Source: Nonlabens antarcticus (GTDB lineage: Bacteria; Bacteroidota; Bacteroidia; Flavobacteriales; Flavobacteriaceae). From it: a stretch of 64,000 bases of DNA. Where the stretch lies: positions 37,862-101,861 of the forward strand of contig NZ_JADFCO010000058.1 of the NCBI RefSeq assembly GCF_015356755.1. Direction: 5' to 3'. This document shows positions 54,362 to 61,366 of this stretch, piece after piece; within the stretch, counting starts at the first letter, position 1; each line of letters starts with the position of its first letter. Made by a program: the position numbers and the translations under genes. The notes below the pieces were generated by a model that was not told where the DNA came from, did no database searches, and worked only from the letters and a program-made list of their open reading frames with translations.

Positions 54362-55198
54362 CTATTCCTCGCTTTTGTCCATTTCTATGAGTAGTGATGT
54401 AGAGAGTTCGTCGAGAAAAAGTGTTCTACTGTTTTTCCTGTTTTTGATATCGTGATAGGTTTTGTAGATGTCCTTTGGCTCAATATCAAAAAGCTGTTGC
54501 AATTTTTTGGAAACCTGCATTATGGCTTGATTGTCCTGTTTACCTAATCCCTTTGAGCATAGCGCATATACCAATTCTACGTAATCTGTATTCGAAAATG
54601 GCCAATGCATCTTTTCTATTTTCTTAACGCCATTTAGTTTGCCGTTCAATCCTTTCCGAATACGATGCTTTTTTTCATCCAAGTAAACCACCAACAAATC
54701 ATAAGCTATGTATTTGCCAAGCAGCATATCTCGTGGTGTGCAAAACTCTGGGTCTTGAAAATAGAATTTTGAAGTTGTGATATGGAATGTTTCGAGGTAA
54801 TCTCGTGTGTAATATTCCTTATCGAAATGGGTAGCACCGGAATTTACATAACGCCCAAAATCGATATTGTAGAGGAAGAACCGATTGATTTTGCTGATTT
54901 TCTTCTTAATCGATTTTAGTTGGGCATCCTTATCGCCCTTGGGAAGCTGAATCTCAAAAGAATGTATTTCTGAAAAGTATATCAGTTTAATGAGTGGAAC
55001 TTGCTTAGTGGTCTTGAAGAAATTTATTTCATCTTGAATCGTCTTAAATTTCGTCTCAATTATTTCTTTTTTGTAGGCACTCAGTAATTTGCGGCAGGCT
55101 TTTATGGAGCTATAAGCACTTTCTAAAATGCTTCCATTATGAATTTTAATTTCATCCAGATCCTTCAATAGTTGTTTTGATAGTAATTGCGAATTCAT
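54362..55198 (-). CDS. rteC: RteC-family regulator of ICE excision
   Basis: This 278-residue helical protein fits RteC: HSFEIQLPKGDKDAQLKSIKKK, NSGATHFDKEYYTRDYLE (close to the C-terminal winged-helix region of CTnDOT RteC), and LLVVYLDEKKHRI. In CTnDOT, RteC activates excision genes. No tetracycline-resistance gene or RteA/RteB is present here, so the upstream trigger must differ. Confidence 0.82.
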   Translation of the reverse strand: MNSQLLSKQLLKDLDEIKIHNGSILESAYSSIKACRKLLSAYKKEIIETKFKTIQDEINFFKTTKQVPLIKLIYFSEIHSFEIQLPKGDKDAQLKSIKKKISKINRFFLYNIDFGRYVNSGATHFDKEYYTRDYLETFHITTSKFYFQDPEFCTPRDMLLGKYIAYDLLVVYLDEKKHRIRKGLNGKLNGVKKIEKMHWPFSNTDYVELVYALCSKGLGKQDNQAIMQVSKKLQQLFDIEPKDIYKTYHDIKNRKNSRTLFLDELSTSLLIEMDKSEE

Positions 55199-55368
55199 AA
55201 GCAGGAACTTTTAAGTAATAAACCATAGATATTGGATTTAGTTGATGTCATAGTTCTGCAAAATGATTTAAATGAAAGTCACGGGTCATAAAATTTGTGG
55301 CTCATTGGTATATTTTAGGGAACTCTTACTAAAGTAACTTTACTTCGTAATTGTACAAGGAAAACGTA

Positions 55369-55395
55369 CCGTATATAATTACGGAATAGTCCGTA
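55369..55395. promoter_or_regulatory. Overlapping inverted repeats upstream of rteC
   Basis: CCGTA-TATAAT-TACGG and TACGGA-ATAG-TCCGTA share one arm, giving three regularly spaced TACGG half-sites. They lie about 175 bases before rteC and 63 after the LuxR-type gene. They are a candidate operator. Confidence 0.4.
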
Positions 55396-55457
55396 TTTTT
55401 CTACGTATTATTTGTGAAGCATTGCAAATAGTCGGTTCTCTATAGAATTAAATTTGC

Positions 55458-56372
55458 TTACATTTTCTTTCTAAACCGCTTCAAAAATTCACGCCTGTTT
55501 TTTACACCTGTCTTTTTGAAGATATTTGATGCGTGTTTTGAAACGGTACTTTCGGCAATGAACAAATCTTTAGCAATATTTCTGTAGCTTAGATTACTTA
55601 AAATTGACAAAGCCACTTCAATTTCTCTTCTAGTCAAATCCTCATAGATAATCTTGCGCTCTACCGATTCGTCCCGTTGTTTCTTCTTCAAGGCAAAGAC
55701 TTCATACATTCGGTTATTGTTTTCTATGAAATACAAATACCTATCTGCTTCAATAGCGGTTATGGCAAAAAAAGCCAAATTCATTACAGTAAATGTTATC
55801 CATTGATAATCACCTATAACTGTGCAAATGGGCAACAAAGCAATACTCGAAATGCTTACCATTGAAAGTTTATTTCGTCTTAGTATAAAAGGATTTGGAT
55901 TGCTGGGATTCGATATTCGACGGTAGAAAATAAATAGAAAAATAAACGCGATAACTGATATTGGTATGGTAAAAAGAAAGCGTGCAGAATTAAGAGAATT
56001 TGTCAGAAAATAGGGGATTAAAAATTGTATTATAAAACTCACGCTTGCGAGTATAGCAAGGTTTCTTATAGATGAATTGAATTTTAGAACAACAATATCA
56101 TATTCTTTATAAAGGTAATAAACGATATAGACACACAATGCTATGGCAACGCCATACGTGATAATGTACTGTAGAATAAATGGGCCTGGAAAGTTGTCAA
56201 TTGGAAAGAAACCGCCAGTTGCATTATAAACAATAAATAGGATTCCGAGGTAGAGGAAACGTCTTAAACTACTGCGCGTTTTCTTTCTTGAAAAGTAGAG
56301 TGTAAACAATACTATGAACGTATCTATTAATAGATAGAAAAAAGTTGTCCAATGTATCGATGTGCCAAACAT
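55458..56372 (-). CDS. Membrane-anchored LuxR-type transcriptional regulator
   Basis: This 304-residue protein has about seven membrane helices in residues 8-210. The cytoplasmic C-terminus carries a LuxR helix-turn-helix (LTRREIEVALSILSNLSYRN, then IAESTVSKHASNIFKKTGV). The layout suggests that a membrane signal controls DNA binding directly. The gene is between rteC and the asparaginase-domain gene (5-base gap); it may regulate the ICE. Confidence 0.8.
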   Translation of the reverse strand: MFGTSIHWTTFFYLLIDTFIVLFTLYFSRKKTRSSLRRFLYLGILFIVYNATGGFFPIDNFPGPFILQYIITYGVAIALCVYIVYYLYKEYDIVVLKFNSSIRNLAILASVSFIIQFLIPYFLTNSLNSARFLFTIPISVIAFIFLFIFYRRISNPSNPNPFILRRNKLSMVSISSIALLPICTVIGDYQWITFTVMNLAFFAITAIEADRYLYFIENNNRMYEVFALKKKQRDESVERKIIYEDLTRREIEVALSILSNLSYRNIAKDLFIAESTVSKHASNIFKKTGVKNRREFLKRFRKKM

Positions 56373-56377
56373 TTATT

Positions 56378-56866
56378 CTACTTCTCATTGCGGTCAAACT
56401 TGTTAGTTTCTAAATTTTTGGAAACATTATTCCAATTAAAAATTTGTCCGTTCATAGCAATATAAACATCCGGTTTTAGAAACTGTAATGAGCTAATTGC
56501 ATACCCTAAATTAAACGGTGCATCTGTATCTGCAGATGAACCTAAAATGAAAGACCCAACCAAAACGATTGTCTTATTCAAATTGAGTTTTCCTATATAT
56601 TTTGCGGTATCTTCCATTGTGAAAGTGCCGTGGGTAATCAGTATCTTAGTCGCATTAGTTTCCTTAATCTTGCTCGCCAATAGCTTTCTGTCATCATCTG
56701 TTATAGCACGACTGTCTTTTTTGAAGACGATTTCGATATTATAATGAAAATTGACATTTGCCTTATCCAAAAAATACTTAAAACCTACATTGGATGAAGT
56801 AATGCCACCGTCATCAATATAGTCCAACCCTTCGATTGTACCGCCAGTTGTGAGAATGTGAATCAT
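56378..56866 (-). CDS. Short asparaginase-domain protein
   Basis: This 162-residue protein carries the N-terminal half of type I asparaginase: ILTTGGTIEG with the nucleophile-region threonine, and ILITHGTFTMEDTAKYI as the second active-site motif. Full asparaginases are about 330 residues with a further C-terminal domain, which is missing here without an obvious frameshift. The stand-alone domain is also annotated in other Bacteroidota elements. Enzyme activity is uncertain. It is 5 bases before the LuxR-type gene. Confidence 0.7.
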   Translation of the reverse strand: MIHILTTGGTIEGLDYIDDGGITSSNVGFKYFLDKANVNFHYNIEIVFKKDSRAITDDDRKLLASKIKETNATKILITHGTFTMEDTAKYIGKLNLNKTIVLVGSFILGSSADTDAPFNLGYAISSLQFLKPDVYIAMNGQIFNWNNVSKNLETNKFDRNEK

Positions 56867-56921
56867 AGATTTAGACTTCTTATCACTTATAAAGATAACT
56901 GAAATATTTTAAGGACGGTTT

Positions 56922-58127
56922 TCAAAAACTGACAACGCTATCCAAAGCATCATCAGCATCTTTGTGGATGAAATTGGCTTGGTAGCGTATAGTGGTTGTT
57001 ACGGACGAATGACGATATAATTTCTGTAACATTTGAATTGGGATTTTATCGCCAGATATATTTCCAAAACTATGTCTAGCAATGTGCATACTGATGTTTT
57101 TATTTATGCCTAATTGTTTTGCAGCAATTTTTAATCTTCTATTTAAGTTTCTGGTTATCGATTGAGTGCGCTTCGTAACTTCTTCAGAATCGCTGAGATT
57201 TGCACTTTTCAATTGCGGAAATACAAGACCATCATAAGAAGAGTCTTCCCTATATAAATTAAAAATTCCTATAGCTTTATCTGGTATTTTAAGAGAAACA
57301 AGTTTGCTGTTTTTGTTCATACGATAGAGTAGGCGGCCATCATTTAAATCTGACCATTTTAACTTTAATACGTCACCCACTCTAATACCAGCAAAGTAAA
57401 AACTCACAAGCCACAAATGAATTGCCTTTTGCTGAGCTTCGGTAATCCCTTCGGCATTTTCGAGGATTTGAATTTCATCTGTCGTAAAACCAATTTTTTG
57501 AGATTCAGGTATTCTAATGATCATTTTACCTTTGCCGAATGGATAAAGGCCTCTTTCTGTAATTGACTCAGAAATAGCTAAATTGAATATGGTTCTAATA
57601 AGGATAAGATAGTTTACTACTGTCCTTGGCGAAAGCTTCTTATGATGTAGAAGATAGGTTTCAAATTTTTTGAGAACAGTAACATTCAACTTATTGAAGG
57701 GAAATGAATCCTTTCCAAGAAATTCTTTGAATCTTTTAAGTCTACCAAATTCAGTATCATATTGATGGTGTTTGTTTCTATTTTTAAGATTTTGAAGGTG
57801 CATTTCTGCAACTGCGAAAAAATCAAGTCCTTTTGTAACTACAATTTTGTTTTTTATTTCTGAAACAGTCTGATATTCAGAATTCATTTCAGATTTTATG
57901 ACCTTATCGTTTGCTTCTGCAACCTTGGTGGTTATAAAATTGTTCAATACATTAGAATTAGGGTGAGATTTGCGAACATTCCGGTTGATGCTATCCCAAT
58001 ATTTTTCCTCAATATATTGACCCGTATTTAGATAAGAGCTTTTACGGTCTTTTGTAATCCTAATTGCAATAGGAAGCAATCCAGCTTTGTTTTTCTTTTT
58101 CCTTAATACTACTCTTACTGTTGCCAT
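56922..58127 (-). CDS. int: Tyrosine recombinase (ICE integrase)
   Basis: This 401-residue integrase has an N-terminal arm-binding domain (RVVLRKKKNKAGLLPIAIRI), a SAM-like core-binding domain (~100-190) and the catalytic domain with R249 in AGIRVGD, H348-x-x-R351 (HIARHSF), H373 (RHSS) and Y382 (IRYQANF). It reads away from attR, which is 165 bases beyond its start codon. It uses the tRNA-fMet 3' end as target. A pair of 23-bp motifs at the element ends are candidate arm sites. Confidence 0.93.
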   Translation of the reverse strand: MATVRVVLRKKKNKAGLLPIAIRITKDRKSSYLNTGQYIEEKYWDSINRNVRKSHPNSNVLNNFITTKVAEANDKVIKSEMNSEYQTVSEIKNKIVVTKGLDFFAVAEMHLQNLKNRNKHHQYDTEFGRLKRFKEFLGKDSFPFNKLNVTVLKKFETYLLHHKKLSPRTVVNYLILIRTIFNLAISESITERGLYPFGKGKMIIRIPESQKIGFTTDEIQILENAEGITEAQQKAIHLWLVSFYFAGIRVGDVLKLKWSDLNDGRLLYRMNKNSKLVSLKIPDKAIGIFNLYREDSSYDGLVFPQLKSANLSDSEEVTKRTQSITRNLNRRLKIAAKQLGINKNISMHIARHSFGNISGDKIPIQMLQKLYRHSSVTTTIRYQANFIHKDADDALDSVVSF

Positions 58128-58165
58128 AATAAAAAAATATTTAGATTATAAAGATAATAATTTTA

Positions 58166-58188
58166 GGTACAACATAGGTACAACATTT
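58166..58188 (+). repeat. Right copy of 23-bp tandem motif, probable integrase arm site
   Basis: Identical to 9152-9174, and lies between the integrase start codon (38 bases away) and attR (103 bases away). Confidence 0.65.
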
Positions 58189-58291
58189 GTAGGTTTTGTT
58201 TAATATCAGATGACATTAAACTTTATGAATTAGATTGTACACCATTGATTTACATAGGTTTTATGTTAGTATAATATAGTAGTGTCAAAAA

Positions 58292-58337
58292 CTCATAACC
58301 CGAAGGTCACTGGTTCGAGTCCAGTTCCCGCTACTAG
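58292..58337 (+). repeat. attR, 46-bp tRNA-derived direct repeat
   Basis: Exact copy of 9060-9105. The 5' half of the tRNA is absent here, so this is not a functional tRNA. Confidence 0.93.
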
Positions 58338-58340
58338 TAA

Positions 58341-58369
58341 AACCTCTCAGGAAACTGAGAGGTTTTTTT
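58341..58369 (+). terminator. Original tRNA-fMet terminator, displaced by the ICE
   Basis: The 10-bp stem AACCTCTCAG/CTGAGAGGTT has a GAAA loop and is followed by a T-run. It would follow the tRNA directly in the empty chromosome. The following stretch 58370-58872 holds no gene I can support; it is AT-rich with no striking repeat. Confidence 0.85.
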
Positions 58370-58872
58370 ATGCGTTATTTTCAGCTTTTCAGTTAATTCT
58401 AGATTTGTACTGCGGTCAGTTCTCAAAAGCAAAATTCATATTTCTTTGTTGATCATTGCCAAATACATTTCTAAGGTATTGAGGATCTTTTCTCTGAAAT
58501 TATAGCGTCCTAATTTTGACAAAATATTATTTTACTCAACATTTGTTCCAGTAGTATTTGATGGCTCTAGTGCGGATCTTCTAGATAATGTTTGATAATA
58601 CTAATCCAGATATTTGAGCTGAGTTTTAATTAAAATCCACCTCACAATTCACGTGAACTATCTCATGATTTTTTCTAGAATACATGATAAAATGAACTTT
58701 TTATTTTCGTGCCGTTTAAAGTCAATTATTAGAATTTTATCAAATAAATATTCTACGACTAAAAACATGATCAATCGATTAAAACCCATTTCGAGCACTA
58801 AAACCATCTATTATATCTAGGTCATTGATTTTAAACCTACATTTATATCACTTAATCAGAATGTTAAATTAG

Positions 58873-59484
58873 ATGATGTTTTCAAAGAGATATCTCATTA
58901 TTTTATTCCTCGCTATCGTGTCTACTGTATATGCGCAAAACGGTGTTGGAATAGGTACCACCAATCCTAGAAAAACTTTAGAAGTCGCAGGTGATGTTAA
59001 TATTTCGGAAGCAATTGAGATAGTTCAAATTGATAACCTCTCAGATGAGAATACTTCGACTTTTCTAATTCAAGATGACAGCTTTAAAATAAAAGCATTA
59101 GATGTCAGTAATCCTACCGGTGCAGCATTGGGTTACATACAGGAGTATGTCATTTATAATCCTAACGAAGACTGGGTTTTAGATTTTGATACTGGAATAA
59201 GTTCAACTGACTTTGTCTTGAATACTATATCAGCATATTATGATAGAGAACTGGATATAAGCCAATATTCATCAATCCCATACTATTCTGCCTTTATTAG
59301 GAATGGTACTTGGCATATTATAGCTGATTTCCCTACTGCAAATAATGTAGATGAAAATGAATTGGGCACCTGGACAATATCAACGCTTATTTATTCGAGA
59401 GATTTGTCAAAACAATTGGGAACCGTGGAAGTGCTAATGGATGGAAAAAACGCTGGAGCCGCTGCGAATGCTATAATCAAATAA
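58873..59484 (+). CDS. Secreted protein, first of three tandem paralogues
   Basis: This 203-residue protein has a signal peptide (ending near VYAQN, residues 20-24) and then the motif GVGIGTTNPRKTLEVAGDVN, typical of Bacteroidota exported proteins with a GIGT-P-LxVxG stretch. The rest is predicted beta-rich with a WHIIADF segment. Start at 58873 (ATGATG); the second ATG is equally possible. Function unknown; probably surface-exposed. The next paralogue follows 5 bases later. Confidence 0.75.
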   Translation: MMFSKRYLIILFLAIVSTVYAQNGVGIGTTNPRKTLEVAGDVNISEAIEIVQIDNLSDENTSTFLIQDDSFKIKALDVSNPTGAALGYIQEYVIYNPNEDWVLDFDTGISSTDFVLNTISAYYDRELDISQYSSIPYYSAFIRNGTWHIIADFPTANNVDENELGTWTISTLIYSRDLSKQLGTVEVLMDGKNAGAAANAIIK

Positions 59485-59489
59485 CAGGT

Positions 59490-60140
59490 ATGAAGAATAC
59501 ATTATTTATATTTCTACTTTGTTTTCAGACCACCTTTTTGTTTAGTCAGGTTGGTATAGGCACTGAGGTGCCAGAAGCAGATTTGCATGTCAATGGTTCG
59601 ATGCTGGTTACAGAAGAATTTCAGTTAGGAACACTACCAGTCGTAAATAGTACTGACGAGAATTTTAAGCTTCTTACTAGAGTTGCTAACTCTACTCCTG
59701 TGGGGGAAATCACAGTCCTGGATGTAGATGGTCTTACAGTAGCACCTATCAATGTTATAAATTATGAATTCAATGATTTGAGTAGTGACAATCTTACAGA
59801 TCTTGATTTAGGATATGATACGACCAGATATATTGTTGGTGTATCTAATTTTCAGTATATAGGTGCTCCAGTCGTAAAGAGAGACATTGTAAATTCCACG
59901 CGAAAATCCATAGGAGCTTTTGTGGTACGCACCTTCATCGATCCAGCAACAAAAACCTGGCATATTGAGATAGGCAATCGCTTTCTAGACATAGACACCA
60001 ATAGTTCTGGAGTTGTAAATTACAAGGTAACCCTTATCATTTATGATAGATCTTATTTTAAAAACCTTGACCCTATAGAGACCAATTTGAACGGAAGGAA
60101 CACTGGAACTGCATCATCAACTCCTAATCTTATAAACTAG
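59490..60140 (+). CDS. Secreted protein, second of three tandem paralogues
   Basis: This 216-residue protein has a signal peptide (LLCFQTTFLFSQ) and the motif QVGIGTEVPEADLHVNGSML, like its neighbours. It shares the central beta pattern ending TWHIEIGNRF with the first copy (TWHIIADF). 5-base gaps on both sides indicate one operon. Function unknown. Confidence 0.75.
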   Translation: MKNTLFIFLLCFQTTFLFSQVGIGTEVPEADLHVNGSMLVTEEFQLGTLPVVNSTDENFKLLTRVANSTPVGEITVLDVDGLTVAPINVINYEFNDLSSDNLTDLDLGYDTTRYIVGVSNFQYIGAPVVKRDIVNSTRKSIGAFVVRTFIDPATKTWHIEIGNRFLDIDTNSSGVVNYKVTLIIYDRSYFKNLDPIETNLNGRNTGTASSTPNLIN

Positions 60141-60145
60141 TTGCA

Positions 60146-60799
60146 ATGAGATTAAAAGCTTATCTAACGCCTTTTTTACTAATAACTACTTTTGTTGGTC
60201 TGGGACAAGTGGGTATAAACAATACATCGCCTACAGCTGCTCTTGATGTAATTGGAAATGTCAAAGTGAATGAAAAGCTTTTTATGGAAAATCCAGGCGA
60301 TTTTAATAAAATAAGAGGATCAAAACTTCTGATACAGAAGACCGATAAATCAATTGTACAGTATGATATCGATCAAAGTAAATATGGTCCTATAAATTAT
60401 GCGCAACTTATATTTAAAAAGACAGGCAGGGAAGGTGTTCAAAATTATAACACAAAAATATCTACTACAGATTACTCAGTAACTGTACAAGGTTTTTACT
60501 TTAGGGAATTTAGTTCAAATTCGACTAATGTATTGTCTTTCAGTACTGCTGGAGATGATTTCGTAGAAGGTTTTCAAGCTTATGCCTATAAAAATAATAC
60601 TACCGATACCTGGTGGGTTAAAGCCTTTATAAACAATGGATATTTTAGAACCAGTGCAAAAGATAGTACGTTTGTAGATATCTATATGAATTTGATCATA
60701 TTTAGGAACGGTTTAATTGCCAAACCCAAAAATAATGTAATTATAAGTATGGGAGGAGCAACTACTAAAACTGTTGCTCCACCCGCAGGTTTCAAATAA
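60146..60799 (+). CDS. Secreted protein, third of three tandem paralogues
   Basis: This 217-residue protein has a signal peptide (ending near GLGQ) and the motif QVGINNTSPTAALDVIGNV, a diverged form of the GIGT motif. It shares the order of strands and a TWWVKAFINN segment with the others. It is the last gene of the tandem set. Function unknown. Confidence 0.75.
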   Translation: MRLKAYLTPFLLITTFVGLGQVGINNTSPTAALDVIGNVKVNEKLFMENPGDFNKIRGSKLLIQKTDKSIVQYDIDQSKYGPINYAQLIFKKTGREGVQNYNTKISTTDYSVTVQGFYFREFSSNSTNVLSFSTAGDDFVEGFQAYAYKNNTTDTWWVKAFINNGYFRTSAKDSTFVDIYMNLIIFRNGLIAKPKNNVIISMGGATTKTVAPPAGFK

Positions 60800-61006
60800 T
60801 CATTTTCCAACTCGTATTTTAAGAATACCAGAGAAGGTCTTTTTGTTTAGTAACAAATATGGAATTTGTCGTTTATCAAGAGTGATGTCTAGACATATTT
60901 AGTGAAGATGTAAAATAGTAATGAAGTTTGCAATGTTCAACAAATAATAATTGCAAGTTCTAGCATTTTTCTCTGAATTACTTGTGCATTTAGGTCTTTT
61001 AAATAT

Positions 61007-61022
61007 CGCTTTCGCGAAAGCG
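61007..61022. repeat. 16-bp palindrome CGCTTTCGCGAAAGCG, copy 3 (intergenic)
   Basis: Same sequence as at 6330 and 7724. Here it lies between the third paralogue and the adhesin gene. The rest of 60800-61197 has no gene I can support. Confidence 0.8.
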
Positions 61023-61197
61023 AAACATCTATTAGATGAAAGAGCAATTAAATTCGCTCAAATACAATAGGCTTTCCTGTCAAAAAGTGTTTTTTAAAAT
61101 CCAAAAGTTATTTTAATTAACAGATGTTAAAACAAAGAATGAGAATAAAAATTGGAATTTCTTTTAATCGGTTTAATATATCGACAAGCGAAAGTAT

Positions 61198-61227
61198 TTG
61201 CAAGGCATTATCATTGTGCTATTTTTG
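61198..61227 (+). promoter_or_regulatory. Promoter of the large adhesin gene, with structured leader
   Basis: TTG at 61198-61200, a 19-base spacer and TATTTTTG at 61220-61227 match the Bacteroidota consensus exactly. The leader to the ATG at 61367 is about 130 nt. It contains a possible stem TAGGGGA (61273-61279) with TCCCCTA (61324-61330), which could affect translation. Confidence 0.7.
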
Positions 61228-61366
61228 CAAGGTATAGTGGGCCTATCGTCCACCACGCAATGTTACTAAAGTTAGGGGATTAGTATCAGCTGCATTTTTA
61301 TTGTTTTTTGCTAGTAGGTGAGCTCCCCTATGTTTAGTGCTATTGAATCATTTAATCAATTAGTCA

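Noticed and set aside
9106..58291. Insertion sequences within the ICE
   Set aside because: No transposase gene and no terminal inverted repeats with target duplications were found; the ~208-bp repeats have no transposase between them.
58292..58337. Second tRNA-fMet gene
   Set aside because: Only the 3' half is present; the acceptor 5' strand and D-arm are missing. It is attR.
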